Positions 25,986 to 35,427 are shown, counted from the stretch's first letter. The stretch: 64,000 nt of DNA from Peptoniphilus_B koenoeneniae (GCF_030812875.1 NZ_JAUSTN010000002.1:1-64000), one strand, 5' to 3'. Notes: generated by a model not told the origin, from the sequence alone. Program-made: numbers and translations.

Positions 25986-27806
25986 TTATTTCTTTTTTGA
26001 TTTGTATCTTGTTTGTGAATTTAAAATTTTCTTTCTAATTCTAAAACTTTGAGGAGTAATTTCTATAAGCTCATCACTTTCAATAAATTCCAAAGCTTCT
26101 TCTAAGGTCATGTGCTTTGCAGGAGATAATTTTAAAGCTTCATCAGAACCTGATGCTCTTACATTTGATTGTTTCTTTGTCTTTGTAACGCTTACTTCAA
26201 GTTCAACTCCCTTTGGTGATTCTCCCACAACTTGTCCTTCATAAACTTCATCTCCCGGTTCAACAAAAAGTGTTCCCCTGTCTTGTGCATTGTGAAGACC
26301 ATAAGCTGAAGCAGTTCCAGTATCAAAAGATACAATTGACGCATCAACTCTGCGAGGTATATCGCCTTTATACGGCTCATAGGAATCAAAAATTGAATTT
26401 AGTATACCATTACCCTTAGTATCTGTTAAAAACTCGCTCCTATAGCCTATAAGACCTCTTGCAGGTATCTTAAATATAAGCCTTGCATATCCCCCTGAAG
26501 GTTCTTGCATAGTTACAAGTTCTCCTTTTCTTCTGCCTAATTTTTCAATTACACTTCCAACAAAATCATTTGAAACATCTATTGTAACTATTTCCATAGG
26601 TTCCATTTTTTTGCCGTTAACTGTGTGGAAAAGTACTTCCGGTTTTGAAACTTGAAATTCATAACCTTCTCTTCTCATGTTTTCAATTAAGACAGAAAGA
26701 TGAAGTTCTCCACGTCCTGAAACTTTAAATGAATCCGTTTGATCAGTATCTTCAACTCTTAAAGACACATCTGTTTGAAGTTCCTTATAAAGTCTTGAAC
26801 GTATTTGTCTTGAAGTTAAAAATTTTCCTTCTCTTCCTGCAAAAGGAGAGTTATTTACAGAAAAATTCATAGAAATTGTAGGTTCTGAAATCTTTACAAA
26901 TTCAAGTGGTGTAGGATCTTCAAGACTTGTTATAGTATCTCCTATATTTATTCCTTCGATTCCAGTTACAGCAACTATAGATCCACTTCTTGACGTGTCT
27001 GTTTGGACTCTATTAAGCCCTTCAAATTCATAAATATTTGAGATCTTAACTCTCTCTTTTCTATTTTCATCCAAGGCGTTCACAATAAAAGCAGAATCAT
27101 TAGTTGAAATGGTTCCTCTTTCAATACGACCTATACCAATTCTTCCCACATAATCATTGTAGTCAATAGTCGAAATTAAAAGTTGAAAAGGTGCATCATC
27201 ATTAGATTTTGGAGCAGGAATATAATCAATAATAGTTTTAAACAAAACTGACATGTCTTCCCCTTGTTTATCTAAATCAAGACTTGCAGTTCCCTGCTTT
27301 GCAGAAGTGAAAACAAAAGGACATTCAAGAATTTCTTCGCTTGCTCCAAGTTCTATAAATAAATCTAAAACCTCGTCAATAACAACTTTAGGTCTTGCAT
27401 CAGGCCTGTCTATTTTATTTATGCAAACTACAACAGGCAGATTAAGTTCAAAAGATTTTTTTAAAACAAATTTTGTTTGAGGCATGGGACCTTCAAAAGC
27501 ATCAACTAACAATACAACACCTTGAACCATTTTTAAAACACGTTCAACTTCTCCACCAAAATCAGCATGTCCGGGAGTGTCTATAATGTTAATTTTTATT
27601 CCATCTTTCATAACCGCCGTATTTTTAGAGAGAATTGTGATCCCTCTTTCTCTTTCAATATCATTTGAATCCATTACTCTTTCTTGAACGGCTTGATTTT
27701 TTCTGAAAACCCCTGATTGCCTTAAAAGTGCATCTACAAGAGTTGTCTTGCCGTGGTCAACGTGAGCAATTATAGCAATATTTCTTACATCATCTCTTAA
27801 TTTCAT
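25986..27806 (-). CDS. typA: Translational GTPase TypA/BipA
   Basis: Ribosome-binding GTPase of the EF-G family, involved in 50S assembly and stress or cold adaptation. G1 is AHVDHGKTTLVDAL (about 14-27), G3 DTPGHADFG, G4 NKIDRPDA, then the domain II/III/V segments and the TypA-specific C-terminal domain (GRRKGELVTM, then DRGTLFVEPGDEVYEGQVVGE). At 606 residues it is full length with a basic tail. GAAGGAAAT precedes the ATG. It is monocistronic with its own terminator at 25873-25900. Confidence 0.96.
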   Translation of the reverse strand: MKLRDDVRNIAIIAHVDHGKTTLVDALLRQSGVFRKNQAVQERVMDSNDIERERGITILSKNTAVMKDGIKINIIDTPGHADFGGEVERVLKMVQGVVLLVDAFEGPMPQTKFVLKKSFELNLPVVVCINKIDRPDARPKVVIDEVLDLFIELGASEEILECPFVFTSAKQGTASLDLDKQGEDMSVLFKTIIDYIPAPKSNDDAPFQLLISTIDYNDYVGRIGIGRIERGTISTNDSAFIVNALDENRKERVKISNIYEFEGLNRVQTDTSRSGSIVAVTGIEGINIGDTITSLEDPTPLEFVKISEPTISMNFSVNNSPFAGREGKFLTSRQIRSRLYKELQTDVSLRVEDTDQTDSFKVSGRGELHLSVLIENMRREGYEFQVSKPEVLFHTVNGKKMEPMEIVTIDVSNDFVGSVIEKLGRRKGELVTMQEPSGGYARLIFKIPARGLIGYRSEFLTDTKGNGILNSIFDSYEPYKGDIPRRVDASIVSFDTGTASAYGLHNAQDRGTLFVEPGDEVYEGQVVGESPKGVELEVSVTKTKKQSNVRASGSDEALKLSPAKHMTLEEALEFIESDELIEITPQSFRIRKKILNSQTRYKSKKK

Positions 27807-27910
27807 ATTTCCTTCTTTCTATAACTTTAGCTTTATAACAAATTATAAAATTTTACTTACTAATAATACTTAGCTATTTTACATTTTATAACTTGTTTTG
27901 TAAACAAAAA

Positions 27911-27943
27911 CAATAAAAAAAGCCCTTATTAGAGCTTTTTTTT
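27911..27943 (-). terminator. Terminator overlapping the anti-sigma-type gene end
   Basis: AAAAAAGCCCT / AGAGCTTTTTT-type stem with one mismatch and a TATT loop. The stop codon lies inside the hairpin. Confidence 0.65.
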
Positions 27944-28321
27944 AACAATAACTTCATTATTATTAAGAACAAGGCTGTCTGTTAAAGCCTTTACTAATAG
28001 AAGTCCCCGTCCTGAACATTTAAGATTTTTAAAATCATAATCATTAAAATTATAAGTTATGCCGCAGCCTTCGTCTTTAACTTTAATAACTATTGAATCT
28101 TTAAGAAGATTCACACTTAAGTACACATTTTTTAAACAATCTTTATTATTGCCATGTAATACGCTATTTATTATTAGTTCATCTAAAATTAATTTAATGT
28201 CAAATAATGTGTCCTGATTAAAAATGAAGTTATTTAAATCATACATCATTGAATCCAAAAATGGTTTAACCTTGCTCAAGTCACTGTTGACGGAACCTCT
28301 AAACTTATAAATTAAATCCAT
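27929..28321 (-). CDS. ATP-binding anti-sigma regulatory factor (HATPase, RsbW/SpoIIAB-like)
   Basis: A stand-alone GHKL kinase-type ATPase domain of 130 residues: N-box LDELIINSVLHGN (near 58-70), G1 DEGCGI (near 98) and G2 SGRGLLLVKAL (near 113-123). Proteins of this type bind sigma factors or phosphorylate anti-anti-sigma partners. No sigma factor or STAS-domain gene is adjacent, so the target is unknown. GGAGAGG lies 5 nt before the ATG at 28321; upstream in-frame starts lack support. It is divergent from rubredoxin. Confidence 0.82.
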   Translation of the reverse strand: MDLIYKFRGSVNSDLSKVKPFLDSMMYDLNNFIFNQDTLFDIKLILDELIINSVLHGNNKDCLKNVYLSVNLLKDSIVIKVKDEGCGITYNFNDYDFKNLKCSGRGLLLVKALTDSLVLNNNEVIVKKKL

Positions 28322-28425
28322 GAAACCCTCTCCATCTATGTTTTTAATACCCCTCATTTATAAAATAAAACATGATTTTTTACAAAATAATTGTGTTTTC
28401 AAAACTTTATTTTTATAAAGCCTTG

Positions 28426-28454
28426 TTTACAAAAGTTTATGTCATTGCTATACT
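28426..28454 (+). promoter_or_regulatory. Promoter of the rubredoxin gene
   Basis: TTTACA (28426-28431), 17-nt spacer, TATACT (28449-28454); leader of about 27 nt with AAAGGAG before the ATG. Confidence 0.75.
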
Positions 28455-28486
28455 TAAATTATAATAATCTGAAAGGAGATTTAGCT

Positions 28487-28651
28487 ATGCAAAAATATGA
28501 ATGCCAATTATGTGGATATATTTATGATCCCGAACAAGGCGATGAAGATAACGGCATTAAAGCCGGAACACCTTTTGAAAACCTTCCTGAAGATTGGGAA
28601 TGTCCACTTTGCGGAGCTTCAAAAGATGATTTTGAACCTGTAGAAGAATAA
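28487..28651 (+). CDS. Rubredoxin
   Basis: A 54-residue one-iron electron carrier with the two CxxCG knuckles YECQLCGYIYDP (Cys 6 and 9) and WECPLCGASKDDF (Cys 39 and 42), which hold a single Fe(Cys)4 centre. It acts in the cytoplasm of anaerobes, often in oxygen and peroxide detoxification. The frame extends upstream to 28391, but AAAGGAGA 6 nt before the ATG at 28487 and the family length fix the start. It is monocistronic with its own promoter and terminator. Confidence 0.96.
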   Translation: MQKYECQLCGYIYDPEQGDEDNGIKAGTPFENLPEDWECPLCGASKDDFEPVEE

Positions 28652-28661
28652 TTAATATTCT

Positions 28662-28687
28662 AAAGCCCTCTTAGGGCTTTTTTATTT
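28662..28687 (+). terminator. Terminator after rubredoxin
   Basis: AAAGCCCT / AGGGCTTT stem with a CTT loop followed by a T-run. Confidence 0.85.
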
Positions 28688-28713
28688 TGCAATTTTTAAA
28701 ATTATTTTTGCAA

Positions 28714-28739
28714 TAAAAAAAGACCTGTTAAACAGGTCT
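28714..28739 (-). terminator. Terminator after tRNA-Pro
   Basis: AGACCTGT / ACAGGTCT stem beginning at the CCA end of the tRNA, followed on the minus strand by seven T. Confidence 0.85.
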
Positions 28740-28815
28740 GGTCGGGATGAAAGGATTTGAACCTTCGACCCCATGCACCCCATACATGTGCGCTACCGGG
28801 CTGCGCTACATCCCG
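28739..28815 (-). tRNA. tRNA-Pro (GGG)
   Basis: 77-nt cloverleaf including CCA. The C1-G72 pair with A73 is typical of tRNA-Pro; the anticodon stem CATGT/GCATG encloses ATGGGGT, giving anticodon GGG (positions 34-36), and the T-loop is TTCAAAT. GGG reads CCC and CCU; a UGG isoacceptor would be expected elsewhere. Confidence 0.92.
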
Positions 28816-28868
28816 CCGTGAATAAAATAATATAATAAGTTTAAAAATAATGCAAGCATATTTTTTAC

Positions 28869-28916
28869 ATAAAAAAAAGAAGTAATTTAATTGGATTTTA
28901 ATTACTTCTTTTTAAT
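28869..28916 (-). terminator. Terminator after transketolase
   Basis: AAAAGAAGTAATT / AATTACTTCTTTT long AT-rich stem with a 12-nt loop, T-rich on both sides; ends the DUF5693-csaB-tagA-tkt transcript. Confidence 0.75.
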
Positions 28917-28923
28917 TTGAATT

Positions 28924-30876
28924 TTAATTTTCGAAACTTAAAATTGCATTTCTAATATGGTCTTCATCAATTCCATAATATTTAAAAACTTGTGAACCTG
29001 GTCCTGATTGGCCAAATTCATCAATTCCTATATTAATTCCATCAAGACCTGTATATTTTTCCCATCCAAATGTACTTGCAGCTTCAACTGAAATTCTATT
29101 TCTGCAAGATGAGGGTAATATCATTTCTCTATACTCTTTTGTTTGAGCTTCAAAAAGTTCTCTTGAGGGCATGGATACAACTCTTACTCCATCAAAATCT
29201 TTTGCAGCCTTAATTGCAAGTTCAACTTCAGATCCTGTTGCAATTATAATAGTTTTTAAATCTTTTGCTTCTTTTTTTATAATATAAGCACCTTTTTCAC
29301 TATCAAGAGAAGAATTTAAGTTAGGAAGTTTTTGTCTTGATAGTATTAAGCAAACAGGAGTTGACGTTGAAGAAAGAGCTACTTTCCATGCAACAGCAGT
29401 TTCCTTACCATCACAGGGCCTAAATACTATGGTGTTTGGAATGCTTCTAAGCATAGGTAAATGCTCTATAGGTTGGTGAGTAGGTCCATCTTCTCCAACT
29501 CCTATGGAATCGTGGGTTAAAATATAAATGTTTGGAATTTGTTGAAGGGCTGAAAGTCTTATAGCACCTTTCATATAGTCTGAAAAGACTAAAAAAGTTG
29601 CCCCATAAGATTTTAATCCTCCATGTAAAATTATCCCGTTACTTATTGCAGCCATTCCATGTTCACGAACTCCGAAATTAATATTATTTCCCATGGAATC
29701 TTCTGCTGAAAAATTATTTGAATTTTTCATATTTGTATTGTTAGAAGGAGCAAGGTCTGCGCTTCCTCCAAATAGATAATTAACTTTTTCTGCAATTCTA
29801 TTTAAACATTTACCTGAATAAGCTCTTGTTGCAAGATCTTCATCAAATTTATAATAATCTTCATCTTCAAAAATGCTTAAATCAAATTTACCATTAAAAT
29901 TATCAACTAATTCCTTATATTTTTCTGGATACTTTTCTTTGTAAAGTTCCTCAGTCCTCTTCCAAGCGTCGTAATTTATGGATAAATTTTTAATTTTTTC
30001 TTGGAAATTTTTTCTAACTTCTTCATCTACATAAAAATCTTCATCGGGAAATCCAAAAAATTCCCTGGTCTTTTTAATATTTTCAAGTCCCAAAGGAGCT
30101 CCATGAACTTTTGCATTACCTTGTGCTGGAGATCCATATCCTATTGTTGTATTTATTTTAATTATTGTAGGTCTTTCATCTTTTTTTGCTTCTTCTATTT
30201 GTTCAGAAATTTCCCTTAAAGAATTTCCATCCTTAACTTCTAAAGTTTGCCATCCCAATCCTTCAAATCTTTTTAAAACATCTTCTCTAAAGGCTAAATC
30301 AGTGTTACCTTCAATAGTAATTTTATTTGAATCATAAAGAACAATTAACTTTCCTAAGGATAAGGTTCCTGCAAGAGAGCAAGCTTCGTTGGAAATTCCT
30401 TCCATTAAATCTCCATCACCGCAGATAACGTAAGTGTAATGGTCTATTATTTTATATTCAGTGTTATAAATTGCAGCTAAATGTCTTTCAGCCATAGCCA
30501 TTCCAACTGCCATTGAGATACCTTGTCCTAAAGGACCTGTTGTGGCTTCAACACCTTTAGTGTGTCTATATTCCGGATGCCCTGGAGTTAATGATCCTAT
30601 TTGCCTGAAATTTTTTAAATCTTCTATACTTAGTCCGTATCCGAATAAATGTAATAAGGAGTAAAGCATTGCACTACCATGCCCTGCAGACAAAATAAAT
30701 CTATCTCTATTAATCCACTTTAAGTCATTTGGATTGTGATTCATATGATTTGCCCAAAGTTCATAAGCCATTGGAGCACAACCTAAAGGTAGTCCTGGAT
30801 GGCCGGAATTTGCTTTTTGAATTTGGTCAATTGATAACATTCTTATAGTATTTACTGAGCGTTCTTCAATATTCAT
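28924..30876 (-). CDS. tkt: Transketolase
   Basis: Thiamine-diphosphate enzyme of the non-oxidative pentose phosphate pathway. The TPP domain has SGHPGLPLGCAPMAYELW (near 24-41) and the TPP motif GDGDLMEGISNEACSLAG (near 152); the pyrimidine domain has FGVREHGMAAISNGI (near 405); the C-terminal domain has LSRQKLP and the catalytic/phosphate-binding HDSIGVGEDGPTHQPIEHL segment. At 650 residues it is a complete single-chain enzyme, not the split form. AGGAGG precedes the ATG at 30876. It follows tagA/wecG by 9 nt, an unusual pairing with wall-polymer genes. Confidence 0.96.
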   Translation of the reverse strand: MNIEERSVNTIRMLSIDQIQKANSGHPGLPLGCAPMAYELWANHMNHNPNDLKWINRDRFILSAGHGSAMLYSLLHLFGYGLSIEDLKNFRQIGSLTPGHPEYRHTKGVEATTGPLGQGISMAVGMAMAERHLAAIYNTEYKIIDHYTYVICGDGDLMEGISNEACSLAGTLSLGKLIVLYDSNKITIEGNTDLAFREDVLKRFEGLGWQTLEVKDGNSLREISEQIEEAKKDERPTIIKINTTIGYGSPAQGNAKVHGAPLGLENIKKTREFFGFPDEDFYVDEEVRKNFQEKIKNLSINYDAWKRTEELYKEKYPEKYKELVDNFNGKFDLSIFEDEDYYKFDEDLATRAYSGKCLNRIAEKVNYLFGGSADLAPSNNTNMKNSNNFSAEDSMGNNINFGVREHGMAAISNGIILHGGLKSYGATFLVFSDYMKGAIRLSALQQIPNIYILTHDSIGVGEDGPTHQPIEHLPMLRSIPNTIVFRPCDGKETAVAWKVALSSTSTPVCLILSRQKLPNLNSSLDSEKGAYIIKKEAKDLKTIIIATGSEVELAIKAAKDFDGVRVVSMPSRELFEAQTKEYREMILPSSCRNRISVEAASTFGWEKYTGLDGINIGIDEFGQSGPGSQVFKYYGIDEDHIRNAILSFEN

Positions 30877-30885
30877 TTTTCCTCC

Positions 30886-31641
30886 TCATTTTACAGAATT
30901 TTTATCAAATAAAATATTTAAAATAAATTTTGGAATTGCCATTTGTCTTTTAATTCTCGATGGTTCACTTAAAAGTCTATAAAGCCATTCAAGATTTAAC
31001 TTTATAAAAATTTTAGGGGCTCTCTTGCTATTTCCCGAAAGAATATCCATAACTCCCCCATTTCCAATAATAATTTTGGAATTTATTTTATCTTTATTTT
31101 CTTCAATCCAAAGCTCTTGCTTAGGAAAACCCAGACCTAAAAAAATTATATCAGGCTTAAGTTTATTTATTTCCTCAATAACTTTTTTTTCTTCCTCATG
31201 TCCTGGCATACCCAAATGTGTACCCTTAAAATATCCATGATGATATCCCTTTATATTTAAAGCCGGAAATTTTATTTTAATATTCTCAGCAGCTTTTTCA
31301 CTTATTCCAGGTTTACCCCCTAAAAGATAAAGAGAATATCCATTTTCCTCAGCAATTTTTAAAAGTTCCATAGATAAATCAAATCCGGTTACCCTTTCCT
31401 TTAAAGGTTTTTTTCTAATTTTAGACCCATAAATAAGTCCAATGCCATCGGGAATAACCAAGTCTGCGCTATTTACAATATTTCTTATATTTTCATGATC
31501 TTTTGCTGCCATAACAATTTCAGTGTTTGGTGTTATAACAGTATGAAGTCTATCTTCTTTTAAAAAACTTTTAACAAGATCAGAAGCTTCATTAAAAGTT
31601 ATATTATTTATATTAACTCCAAAAATATTTACATAATCCAT
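30886..31641 (-). CDS. WecG/TagA/CpsF family glycosyltransferase
   Basis: GT26-family enzyme transferring an N-acetylmannosamine-type sugar to a lipid-linked GlcNAc, an early step of wall teichoic acid or secondary cell-wall polymer synthesis. Family motifs are VIPDGIGLIYGSKI (near 57-70), LLGGKPGISEKAAENI, IIFLGLGFPKQELWIEEN (near 171-188) and GNGGVMDILSGNSKRAP. At 251 residues it is standard. It sits 7 nt after csaB, linking it to a pyruvylated wall polymer. The exact donor sugar cannot be determined here. Confidence 0.88.
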   Translation of the reverse strand: MDYVNIFGVNINNITFNEASDLVKSFLKEDRLHTVITPNTEIVMAAKDHENIRNIVNSADLVIPDGIGLIYGSKIRKKPLKERVTGFDLSMELLKIAEENGYSLYLLGGKPGISEKAAENIKIKFPALNIKGYHHGYFKGTHLGMPGHEEEKKVIEEINKLKPDIIFLGLGFPKQELWIEENKDKINSKIIIGNGGVMDILSGNSKRAPKIFIKLNLEWLYRLLSEPSRIKRQMAIPKFILNILFDKNSVK

Positions 31642-31648
31642 TTTTCAC

Positions 31649-32755
31649 CTAATTTAAAATTTTTGCAACCGCTAAATTGTGTTTAGAAGTTAAATTTAAA
31701 AATTTTCCAAGATTTGAAATAGTTTCTTTTCTTAAATAATCTATATTAGATAGAGAAGACAAGATTTCCTCTGCCAACTTTTCTCCATCAAAATCTTCCA
31801 CATGAAAGTTTGTAGGTCTTTTAAGCTCTCGTAAAAATCCATCAATCTTAGGATCATAAGATATACCTATGGGATAAACTCCCATTAAAGTTGAGAAAAT
31901 CAAACCATGAAGCCTCATGGAAACCATTAAATCCATATTGCCTACAAGGGATAAATATTCATCAACATATAAGTAATTTTCAACTAAGAAGATGTTTTTG
32001 TAATCAATTTTAAGTATATCATAAATTTTCCTGGCAATTTCAAGATCAACATGATAATAAAAGGGAATTAAATAAACATCATTGCTATTATCCTGTAAAA
32101 CAATTTTTAAAGCTTTAACAGCTTCTTCAATTGTCCTTTGGCCATTATCTTTCCAATTAATAAAATTTGCTCCAACTTTTTTTCTGTTCTTATTTGGATT
32201 TAAAGAATCTATAATTTTTTTTCCACTTTCAAGGGAAGGTTTTTCAATTCCAAAGACCGTATCCGTAGTAACTAAAATATCTTTTTTTACCCCTAAATTT
32301 ATAAGTTCATCCCTGCTTTTGTTATCTCTAACATTAATAAAATCAACCCTATTTAAAATAAATTTTGTTAAAAATCTATTTAATTTTAAATTTATAGGTC
32401 CTATGCCTTGAGAATAAATAAAGACTTTTTTTCTAAAAATCTTGGCAATAAAAATAATAAAAAGGTAATAGAGAATACTTCTTTTGCTTGTAACATCCTG
32501 CAAAAGAGAACCTCCCCCTGAAATCAGCATATCACAAGTAAAAATTGCTTTTAAAACTTGAAAAATATTGGATCTATCTTCAGCTTCTACCTTATATTTT
32601 AATTTTGTCCAATCGGGATTTTTGCTTAAAACAAGAATTTCCGAATCTGTAACAGCTCCAACACCGTCTAAAAGCCCTTTTAAAATAGCTTCATCACCTA
32701 TATTATTGTAACCGTAATAACCTGAAACAACTATTTTACTTGTCAAGTCTTTCAT
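31649..32755 (-). CDS. csaB: Polysaccharide pyruvyl transferase CsaB
   Basis: Adds ketal-pyruvate to the secondary cell-wall polymer that retains SLH-domain S-layer proteins. Diagnostic segments are VVSGYYGYNNIGDEAILKG (near 9-27), LISGGGSLLQDVTS (near 79-92), FIYSQGIGPI and the late MDLMVSMRLHGLIFS. I prefer the ATG at 32755, with AGAAGGGG just upstream, over the ATG at 32776, which has no ribosome site. It overlaps the DUF5693 gene by 20 nt, and this csaB-DUF5693 pairing recurs in clostridia. No SLH-domain protein is in the window. Confidence 0.9.
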   Translation of the reverse strand: MKDLTSKIVVSGYYGYNNIGDEAILKGLLDGVGAVTDSEILVLSKNPDWTKLKYKVEAEDRSNIFQVLKAIFTCDMLISGGGSLLQDVTSKRSILYYLFIIFIAKIFRKKVFIYSQGIGPINLKLNRFLTKFILNRVDFINVRDNKSRDELINLGVKKDILVTTDTVFGIEKPSLESGKKIIDSLNPNKNRKKVGANFINWKDNGQRTIEEAVKALKIVLQDNSNDVYLIPFYYHVDLEIARKIYDILKIDYKNIFLVENYLYVDEYLSLVGNMDLMVSMRLHGLIFSTLMGVYPIGISYDPKIDGFLRELKRPTNFHVEDFDGEKLAEEILSSLSNIDYLRKETISNLGKFLNLTSKHNLAVAKILN

Positions 32756-34823
32756 ATCCCCTTCTGGCAATTTCATAAATTAAAACAAAAATTAAGGCAA
32801 CAAAGATTGAAAAAATAAATTCAATTCCTATTCTCATAAAAGAAACTGAAATCGGAGTTCTTATATGAGAAAAAGTATTTACAATATCTGCCTGCCCAAT
32901 AGTAATTAGAACTACAAGGAAAAATTCCATAAACTTTCCTTTTTTCTTATAAGCTAACCAAATCATACTTATTACTGCAGGATATCCTAAAAGAACAGCC
33001 TTTGTTCTTGGTCTTGCAGGAGTATATTTTTCAAGAGCGTTTCTAAATAAAACTTCTATTCCAGGAATTTTTGTACTGGAATTTCCTCCCCTTAGTAAGA
33101 AAATACCAAGAAGACCAACTAAAACTCCAAACAAAATTGCCTGCCACATCTTAATGTTGGAAGCTAAAAAATTATTAATTTCATGAACACTTAGTTTATT
33201 ATCATTATTATCTCTTTTATAACCTATAAAGTATAAGAAAAATAAAACAGATAAAAGAATAGGTAAAAGTTGTGAAATCTTAACTCCCCTAAAAATTACA
33301 AGTTCCAAAAGATGATTTGTTCCCGCCAAAAAAGAAACCTCATATAAGGCACCTATCATGGTAATTAAAATAGAAACAAATAAAACCTTAATTCCTCTTA
33401 AAAATATATTAAAGTCCGATCTTATCTTCTTGTCATTTTTAAAATCATTATACTTTTTCAAACAATAAGCCAAACTTAAAAGAGGAAAAATTATAATTCC
33501 TCCCAGATTAAACAAACTTTCCCCAAGAGAAGTCATCTTATTTAATATGAAAAATAAAATTGCAAGTAAAGTTCCAAACCCAAAAAATGCAGCCTGAGCA
33601 AAAATATTTAAATTAAATAAAAAGTTAAGGAGAATAAGTCCACCACCAACAACTCCTAAAGCAGCAGGAGTTTTCATAAAGTTTCTTGGGGCCCACTCAT
33701 CCATTCCCCTGGCACTGTCTAAAACAAAGCCTCTTTTTTCAAGTCTGTTTATAGCATTATTTATAACATTTGAATAAGCTTCAAGATCTACAATTTTTTT
33801 ATCATTTTTTACAAAAGGCTTAACCATAACACTGGCAATGTTTCTTTCTGAAATTGCCCTGTAATAAACATTTGTTATTTCTTCTCCATTGTGATGACCT
33901 CTAACTTTGTAATCATACTCCGATTGAATATAATCCCAAGTTGAAAACATTCTGAGTTTTTTTACATCACTTCTTCTGATATAAGAAGAAATACCGTCAG
34001 ATTCAAGATGTCCCCTTTGATTTGAAGCTTCAATCAAAGCAATAGCTATATTTCTTTTATTTAAGCCCTTAATAAAATCATTTACAATTTCAGAATCTTT
34101 TTCAGTATCCTTAAAACTTTCCCTTCCCGCAAAAACAAGATAGGTTTGTTTTTTATCCTTTGGAATTTGATCTAAAGTTTCAAAAAACCTATTAAGAACA
34201 AATCTTTCATCTTGATAATATTCGTTAATACTCGGTCTTAATAAAACTTTTATACCGTCAACCTTATAAATTTCTTCCAGATAATCCGGATAAAAACCAA
34301 GGCCTATAAATTCCAACATAGAAAAATCATTTCCGCCCTTTCCCACAGGAAGACCGAAAGAATCATAAAGCTTTTCTTTTGATTCAACAAAATCAGAAGG
34401 ACGGCCTTCAATTAAAATTTCATTTTCAGAAATATAATTTATATTTCTCTTATCTTTTAAAGATTCAAAACCTTTTACAATAAAATCAATAGCCTTTTTA
34501 TCGCCCTTAATTCTAAGATCTTTTCCTTCCAAAGAACTTGTAATATTAATTTCTGGATCATTTTTTAAAGCATCAATAGTTGTCTCATTAAGAGCTATTG
34601 TTTTTATTCCCGTAGAAGGAAACTTTTTAAAATATTCTTCCTTGTTCATATCGCTTAAATTTGCAATACTTGAAAGATCATAAAAATCAAAAGCAAATTC
34701 AAAATTTTTATAATCTTCTTCTATTTGAAGTCTCTTTTTTACAAAATAGGAAGAAAATAAAAGTCCAAAAGCAATAAACAAAATATATATCAGATTTTTC
34801 TTAAAAAACTTATTTTTTATCAT
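32736..34823 (-). CDS. DUF5693 family membrane protein of the CsaB locus
   Basis: A 695-residue protein with one N-terminal membrane anchor (about 12-28), a large extracytoplasmic domain (about 30-380, containing a polysaccharide-deacetylase-like or TIM-barrel-like region with GIKTIALNE and LRPSINEYYQD) and eight or more C-terminal membrane helices (about 385-690). Family assignment rests on length, topology and position before csaB. Its role is not established; flipping or export of a wall polymer is a reasonable guess from topology and context. AAAGGAGA precedes the ATG. It is the first gene of the operon. Confidence 0.82.
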   Translation of the reverse strand: MIKNKFFKKNLIYILFIAFGLLFSSYFVKKRLQIEEDYKNFEFAFDFYDLSSIANLSDMNKEEYFKKFPSTGIKTIALNETTIDALKNDPEINITSSLEGKDLRIKGDKKAIDFIVKGFESLKDKRNINYISENEILIEGRPSDFVESKEKLYDSFGLPVGKGGNDFSMLEFIGLGFYPDYLEEIYKVDGIKVLLRPSINEYYQDERFVLNRFFETLDQIPKDKKQTYLVFAGRESFKDTEKDSEIVNDFIKGLNKRNIAIALIEASNQRGHLESDGISSYIRRSDVKKLRMFSTWDYIQSEYDYKVRGHHNGEEITNVYYRAISERNIASVMVKPFVKNDKKIVDLEAYSNVINNAINRLEKRGFVLDSARGMDEWAPRNFMKTPAALGVVGGGLILLNFLFNLNIFAQAAFFGFGTLLAILFFILNKMTSLGESLFNLGGIIIFPLLSLAYCLKKYNDFKNDKKIRSDFNIFLRGIKVLFVSILITMIGALYEVSFLAGTNHLLELVIFRGVKISQLLPILLSVLFFLYFIGYKRDNNDNKLSVHEINNFLASNIKMWQAILFGVLVGLLGIFLLRGGNSSTKIPGIEVLFRNALEKYTPARPRTKAVLLGYPAVISMIWLAYKKKGKFMEFFLVVLITIGQADIVNTFSHIRTPISVSFMRIGIEFIFSIFVALIFVLIYEIARRGYERLDK

Positions 34824-34852
34824 AGTATCTCCTTTAACTCTTAGCTTTTCAC

Positions 34853-34881
34853 ATTATACTATGAAAAATGAAAATTATAAA
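34853..34881 (-). promoter_or_regulatory. Promoter of the DUF5693-csaB-tkt operon
   Basis: Minus-strand TTTATA (34876-34881), 17-nt spacer, TATAAT (34853-34858), about 30 nt before the DUF5693 start. Confidence 0.5.
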
Positions 34882-34926
34882 TAATTTAAAAGTAAAAGGC
34901 TTAATAATAGCCTTTTTAAAATTTAA

Positions 34927-34955
34927 TTTAAAAAATTTAAAATGGGTATTATAAT
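34927..34955 (+). promoter_or_regulatory. Promoter of the zinc-ribbon membrane protein
   Basis: TTTAAA (34927-34932), 17-nt spacer, TATAAT (34950-34955), 29 nt before the ATG at 34985. Confidence 0.5.
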
Positions 34956-34984
34956 AATATAAACAATTTTTAAGGGTGAATTAT

Positions 34985-35380
34985 ATGAAAGAAAAATTTA
35001 TAAAATTTATGACAGGCAGATATGGATTTGATGACTTAAATAGGTTTCTCTCCTGGCTTGTGTTTTTATTAATAATTATAAATTTTTTTATTAAAAAAAG
35101 TTTTTTAATTTCCATAGCAATAATACTTTTGTTTTTTATGTATTTTAGAATATTATCCAAAGATATACAAAAAAGATACCTTGAAAATCAAAAGTTTTTA
35201 GAAATTACAGGACCTTTCAGAAAAAAAATAAATTTAACAAATAGAAAATTTAAAGACAGAAAAACTTATAAGTATATAAAATGTCCCGCTTGTGCTAAAA
35301 CTATGAGAGTTCCAAAGGGTAAGGGAAAAGTCCTTGTAACTTGTCCCAACTGCAAAAACAAAATGGAAGTGAGAACGTAA
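34985..35380 (+). CDS. Small membrane protein with C-terminal zinc ribbon
   Basis: A 131-residue protein. Two adjacent hydrophobic segments (about residues 24-36 and 40-55) form a membrane hairpin, followed by a basic linker and a C-terminal zinc ribbon KCPACAKTMRVPKGKGK...TCPNCKNKM with CxxC pairs near 100/103 and 119/122. The ATG at 34985 is preferred because AAGGGTG overlaps the GTG at 34976. Similar short proteins occur in clostridia without an assigned role; the ribbon resembles the MJ0042/FmdB-like type. It is followed by the tRNA-Leu promoter. Confidence 0.82.
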   Translation: MKEKFIKFMTGRYGFDDLNRFLSWLVFLLIIINFFIKKSFLISIAIILLFFMYFRILSKDIQKRYLENQKFLEITGPFRKKINLTNRKFKDRKTYKYIKCPACAKTMRVPKGKGKVLVTCPNCKNKMEVRT

Positions 35381-35398
35381 AATTTTTTTAAAAAAGTG

Positions 35399-35427
35399 TT
35401 GACAAAAGTTTATTTTTTATTTACAAT
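35399..35427 (+). promoter_or_regulatory. Promoter of tRNA-Leu
   Basis: Consensus TTGACA (35399-35404), 17-nt spacer, TACAAT (35422-35427), 16 nt before the mature tRNA. Confidence 0.8.
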
